From contig NC_133534.1 in assembly GCF_048544455.1 (NCBI RefSeq), forward strand, positions 221,244,292 to 221,308,291: a DNA stretch of 64,000 bases, written 5' to 3'. Under the pieces are notes generated by a model, which searched no databases, was not told the DNA's origin, and worked only from the letters and a program-made list of their open reading frames with translations. The DNA comes from Silene latifolia (lineage: Eukaryota > Streptophyta > Magnoliopsida > Caryophyllales > Caryophyllaceae). Below, piece after piece: positions 1-10,862 of this stretch. The translations under genes were made by a program, and so were the position numbers. Position 1 is the first letter of the stretch. Every line of letters starts with the position of its first letter.

Positions 1-1
1 T

Positions 2-2079
2 AAGAAGTTCTTGGAGTACGAGTGTAAATACTCACAACTTGAAAAGACATGCCTCGCTCTTGTGTGGGCAACGAAGAAGCTACGCCATTACATGCTAGCT
101 ACTCCGTCAAAATATACTCCAAAATGGATCCAGTCAAATACCTCTTCGAGAAACCCGTCCTCAACGGACGCCTAGCAAGATGGAGTTTAATGCTCTCAGA
201 ATTCGACCTCAAATACGTGCCTCTGAAAGTTATAAAAGGTCGCGCCGTCGCCGAATTCTTCGCAGAAAATCCCATCAATGACGCACAAACGATAGACACT
301 TGGTCATTTCCGGACGAGGATATACTCCCAACTGACGTAGACTCCTGGAACCTTTACTTTGATGGAGCATCAAACTTAAGAGGATTTGGAATAGGAGTGT
401 TGCTCATTTCTCCTGAAGGCGAGCATACACCAATCGCTGTCAAACTCGACTTCGAGGTGACAAATAACGCTGCAGAATACGAAGCTTGTCTCATTGGACT
501 ACAAGCGGCAGTGAGCTTAGGCATTAAAAACCTCCGAGTACATGGGGATTCATCCCTGATCATCAACCAAGTTACGGGATCCTGGAAAATTCGGAGCGAA
601 AGCTTAGCACCATATCAAGCTAGAATAGACCAAGTTGCCCAATTCTTTGATCACGTGACATATCTACACCTACCTCGGGAAGAAAATCAATTTGCAGATG
701 CTCTTGCAAAACTCGCATCTTTGATTAATATGCCAGATGACATGGTGGAAATGCATTTGTGCATCGAACGACGGTCAGAGCCAGCTTATGTCCACCAAAT
801 CACCGATGAAGAGGAAATCGCGCAAGAACCTTGGTTCCAAGCAATCCTGAATTTCAAGCTCAATGGTACCTATCCACCTGATATGGACAAAAGGGGACAA
901 TGTGCTATACGCCTACTAGCTTCCCAATACGTTCTCATGCAAGGAGAGTTATACAAAAGAACACCTCTTGGTGTAATCCTACGTTGCCTTGATCATTCAC
1001 AGGCACGAAAAGTGATGGAAGAAGTCCACGAGGGAGAATGTGGTCCTCACATGAGTGGGCCCATGATGGCAAAGAAAATCACACGCTTGGGGTATTATTG
1101 GACCACTATGGAATCCGATTGCATCAAATACGTAAGACATTGCCACAATTGCCAAATCTTCGGGAATGTACAACACGTCCCTCCTTCATTGCTCTATACG
1201 ATGAAATCTCCTTGGCCATTTTCTGCCTGGGGAATTGACATAATCGGGAAGATAACCCCAGCCGGAACAGGAGGTCACTGTTTCATCCTAGTGGCAATAG
1301 ACTATTTCACCAAATGGGTGGAAGCGGCTTCCTACACTAGTCTCACGGCCAAAAATGTGGCAAAGTTCATACAAAACAACATCATCTGTCGATATGGTTG
1401 CCCACATGAGATCATTAGTGATAATGGATCACATTTCCAAGCTGAGACTGAGCAGTTGCTAGCCAAGTACAAAATTAGGCATCACCACTCTTCGCCCTAT
1501 AGACCACAGACTAATGGCGCGGTAGAGGCGGCAAACAAAAACGTTGTCACAATTCTCAAGAAAATGATTGACAACTATCGAGACTGGCCAAGCAAGATAC
1601 CCTTTGCTTTGTGGGGATATCGTACATCTGTTAGGATGCCCACCGGGGCTACTCCTTTCTATTTGACCTACGGCATGGAAGCTGTACAACCAGTCGAGCT
1701 AGAGATACCATCCTTGCGTATTTTACTCGAAAGTCAAATCCCAGAAGCCGATTGGAAGAGGGATAGATATGAAGAACTCATCCTCTTGGATGAACGTAGG
1801 CTACGCGCCTTGCATAATGTCCAAACATATCAAGCGCGTATCAAACGAGATTTCAACAAAAGGGTTAAGCCAAGAAACATCAAGGAAGGAGACTTAGTAC
1901 TCAAATCGGTTAGAGCTCTTTTACCTGTCGACCCACGAGGAAAATTCAAACCTAATTGGGCCGGACCATTTCTAGTTAAGTCCATACTTCCAGGGGGTGC
2001 GGTTAGAATCACAGACTTAGATGGGAATGAGTTTTCCAACCCGACGAACCTTGACCAACTAAAACGGTACTATGCCTAG
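2..2079 (+). pseudogene. pol C-terminal part: RNase H, second RNase H, integrase (Tat type)
   Basis: This is the end of a Ty3-gypsy polyprotein. Positions 2-~105 read as the end of the RT-linked RNase H in frame 2; after a one-base indel near 105-120 the frame continues at 121-2079. From ~350 to ~725 comes the archaeal-type RNase H (YFDGAS, NNAAEYEA, HGDSSLI, NQFADALAKL). The integrase follows: an HHCC zinc finger at ~1020-1160 (ending CHNCQ) and a DDE core with GIDII near 1240, SDNG near 1425 and NGAVEAAN near 1520. It closes with a WAGPF-containing C-terminal domain and a TAG at 2077. The M at 49 is not a real start; translation begins off the window. Apart from the left frameshift this stretch is open. 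Confidence 0.9.
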
Positions 2080-2616
2080 AATAGGAACAAAAACGCGCCT
2101 CGCATAACCTCACGTGTCGCTCTTGTGGCACTAAATAAACGGCACCTGGCCAAGCTGAAATAAGCTAATGTCACTTTGCTCTTGCATTTTGACAAATTTG
2201 TCATCCTCATTTCATCAAATAAACTAAACTGCACCTTCAGAGTAAGCAAAAGCTCATGCTTATTTTCTAAGTTCATTACAAGCTCTTGCTTAGAACAATT
2301 ATTCTTTTACATTTACTCGAACTACGCGCAAGGGTTTGATTTCATTTTCTAAATGAATACGTAGGCAATCCTTCACAGGATACAACCCACCATTTTAAAA
2401 ATGTAAATAGGAGGACATTTGCATTGCATTTGGAATTCGACAAGAATAATAAATAGAAAATCGTAACGGTTTCATAACCATTTAACCTTTTTATTTCATT
2501 CATTTTTCTAATAATAGTACGCTACATAATAAAAATAAAAATAGGCTAGGATTCTAAAGACCCCACCTTTTTATTACAACAATAATAATAAAAATAAATA
2601 ATAGCAAAGACTCGGG
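2080..2616 (+). other. spacer between pol and the antisense gene
   Basis: AT-rich non-coding part of copy A between the pol stop and the stop of the first antisense gene. The two genes are convergent across it. It contains short A/T runs and no supported gene. The same spacer, reverse-complemented, lies at 60888-61430 in copy B. Confidence 0.6.
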
Positions 2617-4136
2617 CTATTCTTCCATCTTCCCTTTGCCCTTGTCATTCTTGTCATACTTCTTGTCACGGCCTCGAGTCGGACGCTCTCGCGCCACTTC
2701 GGACCTAATCACCAATGGTCTTTCTCGAGGCCTAGACTTCCCATTCTTGTCAATCACTTTATCCACGACAGGAGAGGTCTTCGGTTTCTTCGAAGGATGA
2801 ACAACTCAAAACCCGGCTTCTTCCTCTCCCTCAGTCAAATGCTTCTCTTTCTCCTTTTCCACCTCGCGCACCTTGTAGTCAACGGGCTCGCGCTTCCTCA
2901 ATCTCTCGCGCTCTTCCGGAGTAGTAGCTTTCCTCCATCGCAGATAAGAATCCGACACCCATAAAGCATTAGCAGAAGAGTTCAAGAACCATACGTTTCT
3001 TTGAGCCCATTTAATGGCCCACTCCCTTCGACTCTCTGTAGTAAGCGCCACGGCAGTCTGCGGGACGGTATCGAGCTTCGGGATCGTCTGCTTTAGTCCA
3101 ACCTGTCTCATCAGCCTTTCCGGGAAGATGCACACCATAAATTCCAAGCCAGGAATGCGCACAGATCGAGTAGGATCCAAAGAAGACACTCCAGTGACAG
3201 ATTTGAGGTGCCACCACGGTACAATCCACCTAATCAAAGGGCCATCATCACTCTTCAGTTTGTTCTCCCAATAATTGCAGACCCGGGTGAAGTCCACCAT
3301 GTAAAGCCTGGTCCTCATTGCAATTGAACGAGCATGATAAGAAGGAACATGAACTGGGGGCTCGATCAATCGAAGCCGTTCCATAAGCCAAACCTACCAA
3401 AAGCGGGTATTAGACATCAGGAAAAAAAAACAAAAAAACGAAAAAAAAAACAAAAAAAAACGAAAAAAAAAAAGAAGAAGAAGAGAAGGAAATGTTCTTT
3501 TACCTGCAGAATTACGGGACTTCCCAAATACGGTAGGTCGCGGTTGGCTTTCCTATTGTCCAAGCCCAAAAGGATCTCTCCTAGACATAAACAAGCTGGG
3601 CTCCTGCGCAGCTCCCTTTGCTCAACAAGGCCCAGAAGACGGGGATCACCTCTCAAGTCTTCATGAACATGCCCTTGGAAGACATATGCATGCAACAAGC
3701 AAAATCCAAAGGCCCTTCGCCTAGCAACATAAGAAAACGTAGGGTCGGCCCTGTTAATGAATCGGTCAATAAAGTCCAACATTCGCACTCCCTTCGAGGT
3801 CACTAGACGGTCAACCTCGAGTCTAGTCAACCCAAGCAAGTCTCTAAATTTGCTCTTATACCCTTGCGAAGTAGAAGGAATGGCAGGCAAGTGTTCAGGG
3901 TCCCACCCACCAATCGCAGCAATTTCTTCGGGAAATGGGCAAGTATCGCCTCCAGGGAATGCAAAAACATGGTAATTCGGGTCCCAATAATCAAGACAAG
4001 CATCCTAGAATGGTTTGACAACCTTGATAAGCTTCAAACTCAACAACGATCCAAGATTAAAGGCGCCCATATCATATTTCTCCATGTTGGAAAATTCGTT
4101 GGTCCATTCTTTTAAGCGAATCTCCAAAGTATTCAT
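2617..4136 (-). pseudogene. antisense accessory gene of Tat copy A (DUF7745-like protein)
   Basis: Two exons on the strand opposite to pol: ~3504-4136 and 2617-3393. The intron (3394-3503) starts GTAAAAG and ends TTGGTAG and holds a long A/T-run tract. The N-terminal exon has the pattern NYW/WDP-x-H-x-F-FPGGD-CPFPEEIAAIGG, followed by a helical region (SKFRDLLGL). The second exon begins MERLRLIEPP and ends in a Lys/Glu/Arg-rich tail (KGKGKMEE). This resembles the plant DUF7745 family often annotated beside retrotransposons, but the assignment is from memory. Lesions: an in-frame TGA in the C-terminal part (after EEAGF; copy B has CGA there) and frame breaks in exon 1. Function unknown; basic tail and context suggest nucleic-acid association, which is inference. 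Confidence 0.65.
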
Positions 4137-4189
4137 GATGAGGGATTATTTTGAGAATTTTATGTAATAAGAAGCGACGGAAGAATTGT

Positions 4190-4228
4190 GTGAATAAGAG
4201 CTCTATCGACGTCTCTATTTATACTAAT
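4190..4228 (-). promoter_or_regulatory. TATA-box promoter of the antisense DUF7745-like gene
   Basis: On the minus strand TATAAATA lies at 4216-4223 within ATTAGTATAAATAGAGAC. It is 80 bases upstream of the ATG at 4136, a normal plant spacing for a start site near 4190. The LTR promoter of the same element has ATTAGTATAAATAGAAGC on the sense strand (9720s). In copy B the equivalent TATAAATA is at 59293-59300. Confidence 0.6.
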
Positions 4229-4255
4229 TTTTGTTTCCAAAAATCGCGAAACAGA

Positions 4256-4327
4256 ACCACTGGGAACAAGGGCAAAGACTGCGCGCCTCTTCAAAGGGAC
4301 GCAGACTCATGCCGCACCTCTTCCTAA
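4256..4327. repeat. GCGCAGCA-type palindromic unit pair, locus a (copy A)
   Basis: Two GC-rich half-units (ACTGCGCGCCTCTTC and ACGCAGACTCATGCCGC) just upstream of the antisense DUF7745-like promoter. This copy is degraded. The better preserved counterpart in copy B is at 59187-59252. Confidence 0.6.
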
Positions 4328-5033
4328 ACTTGATTTTGTGATTTTCCGCGTTGGATCTTTCCTAATTCCGTGACGAATAATTTCCTATTCCTACGGGTTA
4401 TTATTTTGGTAAATACGTGGAAATTACCATATTTCGTGTTTCCTAATTCCGCGGGCACGCATTTCGAGACGACATCGACATTTTCGCCATTCTTGCACAT
4501 TTTCATTTTAGGAAATAATTTTCATTATAATTCATTTTAGGAAATAAGTTTCATACTATTTTAATTCATTTCAAAATTTATATATTTATTTCATTTATAT
4601 TTCTTTTATTTTTTCATTTCATTTCTAAACTTATAGGTTTCTTTTTTTTTCTTTTTTTAGGGGTAACCCTCCCTACCGTCCGGTCATTTTCGGCAAAATT
4701 TTTGCATTTTTGCGTGCTTTTGAGTCATTCGTTTTGCGCTAATTCAGGCCATGTGTATATACAACTGTATGTTTTGCGTGATTTCTATGTAAATTTCGGC
4801 AGCATGACGGCTTAAACCGTCATCTACCAAACATATTCAAAGCTAACCTGCAGATACAAGCAACACAACCCAGCAGCAAAGGCACTCAGGCCATCTTATA
4901 TACAACCAAAAAGTGAAATGTACAACAAACTGGGGGCTCTCGACCCAAACAAAGTCCAAAATGTTCAAAATGAAGGTCCAAAATGTACAAATGTGCAAAA
5001 TACGGCCAACAAATAAACAAAAACTAAACAAAA
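4328..5033. other. spacer between the two antisense genes
   Basis: Non-coding T/A-rich part of copy A with runs of T near 4640-4660. On the minus strand it is the 3' flank of the PMD gene followed by the upstream region of the DUF7745-like gene. The same block occurs at 58534-59186 in copy B. No gene supported. Confidence 0.6.
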
Positions 5034-8000
5034 CTATTGTCGGTCGCCCTCCAGCTCCGCAAATCTTCCCGCGAGAGAAGCAATCTCGGCGTCCCGAACC
5101 TCAAGCTCCCTCAACAAGCGAGCTGTCTCCTCCCGAGACTGAGCCAACTCTCGCTCCAGCTCGCGGTCCCCCTGCAAAACAACAAAATTGGCTCATGTCA
5201 ATCATTTCCAACAATTACAAGAAAAGTTGGTAAATCAAAATTCAAAAAACGAAATAGGCACAAGGTTCATACCTAACGACCTCGACCGTCGACAAGTGCC
5301 TCGACGGCAGTAGCTCGCAGCCGGTTGGCCACCCTCCACAATGCCACGAACCGAGACAGCGCAACCTGCGTTTTCAAAAGAAGTTATCAATAATTAAATA
5401 AGTTCAACCAAGTGTGTTCTTACACAAAAATTATGCAAATTAGAGGCCCACCCTCCGAATCGATGTCGATCGTCCCAGGCCAAGATCCGTCACAAACTCA
5501 CGTCAAAGTCACGCAGCTCGGAGATCGTCGTCCTCCCAGTCGCATCAGTGTACTCGAGGGTCTCGGGGTACTATGGGGGCTCGATGCCCGCCGCCTCAAC
5601 CTCCTGAAAAGTCAAATGTTTCTCATTAATCGATGATCTTTCATCATAGTTTTAAAATCAAAAATAAAGGAGAGAAAAGATGCTCACCACCACCGGCCAG
5701 TACGCCAACCTCCCGTAGAGGAACGCCGAGTAGTCCTCGCCAGGAAGAAGGAGGGCGTCACCACCAATGCCAGCCAGGTCAGCCTCCCTCTCAGCCTCAG
5801 AAGGCTCCCTGAACATCGTCCTAGGAGGATCGATGGGAACCGCCAACACATCCCGGGAGCACTGACGAGCCAAACGCTCGCCCAAGTACCACACAAGACC
5901 CATCAACGTCGTCAACAGCAGCCGGCTCGAGCTCCTAGGCCGAAGAACCTCAGCCACAAAAGGAGGCGCTCCAGCGTACTCCGCCCAAGGCCTGGGCACC
6001 CACTGGGACAAGACAAACAAGGAATCATTCTTATGATCGATTTAAAAAAAGCAATATAGAAGCAAATGAATATAAGTGAGATGTTTACGCTGTCTAGCTA
6101 AAGAGCGTTCACGTCCCGCCGGTAGACACCGTGAGAAGAACGCTTGCTCTTCGTCTTGCACATCACCCAATCCCTCACCACGGGATAGGCCTTCTCCAGC
6201 GGCTCCGTCCTCTTGGGCGCGAGGCCCGGAAAGTAGGAGTACACCCACGCCTGTAAAGTGAGATAGCCAATGACGATCTTTCGTAATTTGACAAAGAAAG
6301 GAATTGATTTTAGTCCGAATGAAGGTTCATACCTCCAACAGTAGTCCAGGTCCGACAGCGCCAGGAGAAGTCCCCTTCTCCATCAACTTTGGACGAACCA
6401 TGGCCCTCATGAAGCGGATGAGGACCGCAAAACCAGCAGTGACCTAGTCCCAATGCCCTAGGGAGCTCAGGTCAAAAAGGAAGGGAAGAAGCTTCGTCGA
6501 CAGCCTCTCTCCCTTGTCTCCGAGGTAAATCGAAAACAGAAACCACCAGAGCCACAAACGAGCCCTCTCCTGAGCTATACAGGGAGGAGGAGCCGTCTCC
6601 CTCCCATCAATCGTCACCAGCGCCGGGATCTTTCCCGCAAAGTAGTCTCGAACGTAGGAGCTGGGTACCAAACCAGACCTTTGTGGACGGCCTTCGGCGA
6701 TAAGTTCCAGTCCGATCAACCTCCTAGCCTCGGCCGAGTCCACCCTCATGGCGGTCTCGGCCACTCCACGGCCTCGCAGACCACACGGCGGACAGTAAAT
6801 CATGTCGTAGTCCTCAGTGACTCCCACCTCACCAAAAGGCATGTGAAAAGTGGAAGTCGTATCCCAGAATCGGTCCAAGAAAGCGCGGACCAGGCTAAGG
6901 TTAGCCCGCAGCCTCCTCTTCGCGATATCCCTCCAGTGCCCGCACTAAGGCACCAAACGCTCCACGATCGATCATGGCGCGCTCCTCCTCCGACAAACCG
7001 GCTCGTAGCACTCCATCGTTGTCGTGTAACCCGAGAATGACCTGATGTTCCCGGCCTCCTATTGTGATTTGAAACAAAAGCTATCTTTAGTTTTGAATGA
7101 AAATTGGAAGAGATATGAACAAATGAATGAAAGAAGATGAGTGATGAGTAGTGAATTCCTATTTACCAAGCTCTTCACCGTCCTGTAGGACAAGTGACCC
7201 TCTGCAGCCCAAAGCAGGTGCCTACTCTCCTGGTCTCGGCCCACGCGGTGCTCCCTCGGTGGCGACCTCCTCGTCCAACGTTGGCCCGTCTCGGGGCCTC
7301 CTCCTCCTCAACAGCCTCCTCCTCGTGGACCTCGTCCCCGGCAGCCATCACCGCAGCGGTGAAAGCCTGCTCCAAAGCCTCCTCGATCACGGCAGAGTCT
7401 ATCTCCATGGGAGCTCTCCCAGAAGTAGAAGCCTCATCACCTGCAACATTAAAAGCAAATTTAGGCCGCGTCACGTGACGGCGAGCCTTAGTTCAGGGAT
7501 TTTCGAGCCATCGGAAGCCCTGAAACTGCTCTTTTCTCGCCATCTTGGCCATATTCTCACAAACCCAATCACTCATGTGGTAATTAGGGTCAAGTCAAGC
7601 CTAATTTGAAGCCTATTTCCGGGTTCGAGTCGAAATTTCGGCAGCATTTCGTTATAACGGCGATTATGCCCTAGAAAAGTGTCCTGAAAAAGCTGTCACA
7701 AAAAAAAATTCCGAGATTATAGGAAGTTTACCCATCACCCAAGAATCCCAAATATCAAGTTTCATCGCAAATGGACAATCCTAAGGCTATTTTCGAAGCA
7801 ATTTACGGTTTAGCTGTGAAACCGTCTCAAAGTCACTCAAATGCTCAAAACTCAACGAAAATTCGAAACAAATACATGGTTATATTCCTTATACTACCAA
7901 TTATCCGTTTCTAATACCAATTTCACAAGGCAAATCCATTTGGGGGAAAAGCCCCAAATTTTCGATTTAATTGGGTTGAAAACCCTAATTTTTTCGATCC

Positions 8001-8058
8001 AAATTGAGCAAATATAGAAGATTAATGCAAGAATGAGACACATACCTCGATTAGTCAT
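5034..8058 (-). pseudogene. antisense plant-mobile-domain (PMD) gene of Tat copy A, about 8 exons
   Basis: The gene is opposite to pol. Exons read on the minus strand: 8046-8058 (ATG plus 10 nt), 7167-7440, 6333-7058, 6089-6250, 5698-6002, ~5455-5603, ~5290-5370 and 5034-~5175, mostly with canonical GT-AG borders (GTATGTG...TTGCAG for intron 1). Exon 2 encodes an acidic stretch (EEAVEEEEAP). Exon 3 carries the PMD signature around FHMPFGEVGVT, the motif of plant MAIN/MAIL-type and transposon-borne PMD proteins. The last exon encodes a heptad-like Glu/Arg/Leu helix, a probable coiled coil, and ends at TAG 5034-5036. Lesions include frameshifts in exons 2 and 3 (a single extra base near 6940) and a weakened donor after exon 6 (GGGTGG). 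Cellular PMD proteins act in the nucleus in silencing; the role here is unknown. Confidence 0.75.
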
Positions 8059-8190
8059 GATTAATGCAAGCTTTTAGATCAAACCTTGGCGGAAATGGTT
8101 AGGATTTGAGAGAGTATTGTGTGATTTATGTTTCGAAACAAATGAAACAATCCCTCTGTTTATCGCGTTTTTACGCAGAAAATACACCCT

Positions 8191-8306
8191 TAGGAACAGA
8201 CGCAGCAGGCGCTGCGCCTCTTCCTGGCGTTCCCTCCATATGAGTTTTTCAAAAATTCGTTATGAGTTCGTTATTTGTGGGCCCATCTTTGGTGCGCCTC
8301 TTCCCC
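8191..8306. repeat. GCGCAGCA palindromic unit, locus b (copy A)
   Basis: GGAACAGACGCAGCAGGCGC followed by TGCGCCTCTTCC at 8193-8225, plus a half-unit GTGCGCCTCTTCCCC at 8291-8305. The locus lies about 135 bp upstream of the ATG of the antisense PMD gene. The copy B counterpart is at 55226-55372. Confidence 0.7.
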
Positions 8307-8470
8307 GATGCTATTTTATCTTTTTGGTCCATTTGACGATTATCTTTCGTTCCGGCCCGTATTTCTAAGCCAACAGCAGACTATTACACGTTATTTATCG
8401 CTTCCAAGACTTTGCTTGTCACAACAAGCAGATATTCCTTCACAGGTGTTTCGACACGCCTTCATTATAT

Positions 8471-8585
8471 TTCCCCAACGAGAGTAAGCGGATACACTTT
8501 CCCTCTCGAGACATGGAGATTAGTTCCCGATTATGTTCCCCAACGAGAGTAAGCGGATAGACTTTCCCTCTCGAGACATGGAGAT
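8471..8585 (+). repeat. two-copy 50 bp direct repeat, 65 bp offset (copy A)
   Basis: A 50 bp unit beginning TTCCCCAACGAGAGTAAGCG occurs at 8471-8520 and 8536-8585 with one visible mismatch. Copy B has the same duplication at 54947-54996 and 55012-55061 with the same offset, so it predates the two insertions. Confidence 0.85.
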
Positions 8586-8589
8586 CAAC

Positions 8590-9130
8590 ATCAGCCCCTA
8601 TTTTCTTCCGAAGTTTGTTTGAAGCTGAACACGAACAGATTTCTCCCAGCAGTTCCCGCCTGTGTCCTGCTACTCACAATATTTCTTGTTTCCCCTCGGA
8701 GTGCGATAAAGATGTCGTTCTCCATAAGTTCCCAAACCGGCAGAGTTCCTACACTCGAGCCTTATTTACCCTTTAGTTTAAACTTATATTCGGGCCTCCT
8801 TCCCGCCAATGCTTTCCTTTTGGGATCCCATACCGTAGCACCAATCCTTATATGTCTTTTAGGTCTTATCCTTAGCTCCTATGCACCTCTGGAAGCGTCT
8901 CGAAGAAGAAGTCTCATGTATGGTCTCTTCTTATGGCTGGCGAGCCTCCTTACGTAGTCTAATGGACTTTAAACGACCCTCCCCGATAGTCGACAGACTC
9001 TAAAATGTTCCCGACGACAGGTCTTTGGGTCAGACCCCTTGAGCCGCCTCGCATCGCCATAGTCGTCAGGTTATAATCTTCGATTGACCTGATGGCTATA
9101 CTTTGACTTTCGCCTTGTCCAAGCCTCAGT
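8590..9130 (+). other. non-coding 3' internal region before the polypurine tract
   Basis: No convincing coding signal. The counterpart lies at 54405-54940 in copy B. Its last ~50 bp (ending CAAAGTGGGGGCTC) is nearly the same as the block next to the 3' LTR of the gag-only element at 15244-15290. Confidence 0.6.
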
Positions 9131-9144
9131 CAAAGTGGGGGCTC
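9131..9144 (+). promoter_or_regulatory. polypurine tract of Tat copy A
   Basis: CAAAGTGGGGGCTC lies directly before the LTR start TGTAGATACC. This is the expected place of the plus-strand primer for reverse transcription. Confidence 0.75.
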
Positions 9145-9562
9145 TGTAGATACCTCATTTCTGCACCTCTCGCAAGCCACCCGGTGATGATTGGGCCGCA
9201 TGTTTGGTACGCGGAACGATTTGTGACAGTTTGTAAGTTTATCGTCAAGTGATTGCTCAAACATTAATGTCTACCTCTTAGTTGTCATCTACGTGCCGAT
9301 ACGGTCGTTTTGACAGTAATTAGAGTATATTTGGAGTCCGGGCCTAAAACCGTCTCCATTTTCTGATGACCGTTAAATCCCGAGTCAGAATGTTCTGGAA
9401 TGTTCCGGATATTTCTATTCCATATTTTATAAATATTTCACAATCTTTATTCTTTGGTAAACAATTTCCCGTAATATTCATACAAAATATTAAGGAAAAC
9501 CAAAATATTCCGTCCTACCATAACTTAAACACGGAAATCTTTCTTCCGCGGGAGGAAACCAC

Positions 9563-9630
9563 TTGGGAACAGACGCAACAGGTGCTGCGCCTCTTCCAAG
9601 AAATGCAGTGACTGCTGCGCCTCTTCCCAG
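9563..9630. repeat. GCGCAGCA palindromic unit pair, locus c (LTR, copy A)
   Basis: Two units: ACAGACGCAACAGGTGCTGC with CGCCTCTTCC, then GCAGTGACTGCTGCGCCTC. They lie about 100-160 bp upstream of the LTR TATA box. The copy B counterpart is 53908-53972. Confidence 0.75.
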
Positions 9631-9723
9631 GTCCTTTTCTGCGTGTTTTTCGTATCTTTTTCATATCTTTCCGAGATTCACTTCCAAGGACTCTCTGAAA
9701 CCCTAATTCCTTCACGTGATTAG

Positions 9724-9731
9724 TATAAATA
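9724..9731 (+). promoter_or_regulatory. LTR TATA box (copy A)
   Basis: TATAAATA within ATTAGTATAAATAGAAGC. This is the likely core promoter for the sense transcript of the element, with a start expected near 9755. The copy B equivalent is 53806-53813 on the minus strand. Confidence 0.7.
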
Positions 9732-10169
9732 GAAGCCTTCGCTCCTCATATTTCTCAAGCGAGTGTCCGCCCTTCTCTTCTCCCTTTGCATTCTAGACCT
9801 TCGTTCTTACTTTTTGGCGTCTACGTGCTTGAACTTTCGACCACATAAGCTCGGATCCTTCTGAGTACCAGCCTCGTTTGCATGACCGACCAATTTGACC
9901 AACTCCACAATCAATCAACTTAATTAATCTAATCGTTTTCCTCTTACGAGGGCACTTTCATATTTGCATTATAGTTCGAGTCGAGCATCGCTAATCGATA
10001 ACTTAGTCCTTCTCGTTTCGTCAAACATGTAAGTCTGAGGGTGTAAATCCTTCTTTTATTTATTGTTCTTTACTTTTGTATCATCATTAATGTAAGGTTT
10101 ATGTCGAAAATACTTGTTAAAACCGATTTCTAAAACCATGCTTTAAAACCTCTTTTTACGGATTTCCAG

Positions 10170-10262
10170 AAGACAAACCGTCGAGAAAGGACGTAGCAAC
10201 TGCTGCGCCACTTCGAAGGAGCGCAGTTCCTGCTGCGCCTCTTCGTGAGGCTGCAGCAGTTC
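10170..10262. repeat. GCGCAGCA palindromic units, locus d (LTR, copy A)
   Basis: Three successive half-units: ACGTAGCAACTGCTGCGCC, GCGCAGTTCCTGCTGCGCC and CTGCAGCAG. The copy B counterpart is 53275-53352. Confidence 0.7.
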
Positions 10263-10795
10263 TTGCTTCCTTTATTCTTCCTTCGTCCTCTGTAATTCGT
10301 TCGTGTTTATTTGTTTCGTTTGTTTCCTGTTAATTATTTGACATAATAGTTTATCATCTCACATGTATATTAATCATCACCATTAACACGTTTAATTCGT
10401 CACTAAAATTCGACTTAAATCCCTTATAATCTCATATTTGCGGGTTTTCGTCATTAAATTCAATCCGGGTTGTAGGAATTCGATTTGTTCATATTGAGTT
10501 TCCAGAATTCGATCCTTGATATATTTTCCATCTGTTATTCATGATATTCGTCATTAATTTGTCATTAATTTATCATGTTTAGTCTATTTTGTTCACCTAT
10601 GTCACAAATCAATCATTCTTCCATGTAAATAATTCATATTAATCGTTTCATCCATGTTTTTTGCTTTTATGACCATCAATCACATGTAAATAACCTGATA
10701 ATCACTTCCATCCGAGTAAATATCGTAATTAACCATTAAATTCACCAATTAATATTAACGATTTGCAGTTCCGGCTTCACATCCAGAACTCAGCC

Positions 10796-10862
10796 TTGGA
10801 ACAGACGCAGCAACTGTTGCGCCTCTTCCAAAGGGCGCAGCTCTGCTGCGCCTGTTCCAGGT
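10796..10862. repeat. GCGCAGCA palindromic unit pair, locus e (LTR, copy A)
   Basis: GGAACAGACGCAGCAACTGT with TGCGCCTCTTCC, then GGGCGCAGCTCTGCTGCGCC. The copy B counterpart is 52683-52752. Confidence 0.75.

Noticed and set aside
7175-7478. Overlapping open frames on both strands
   Set aside because: They are shadows of exon 2 of the antisense PMD gene, whose splice borders and copy B counterpart define the real frame.
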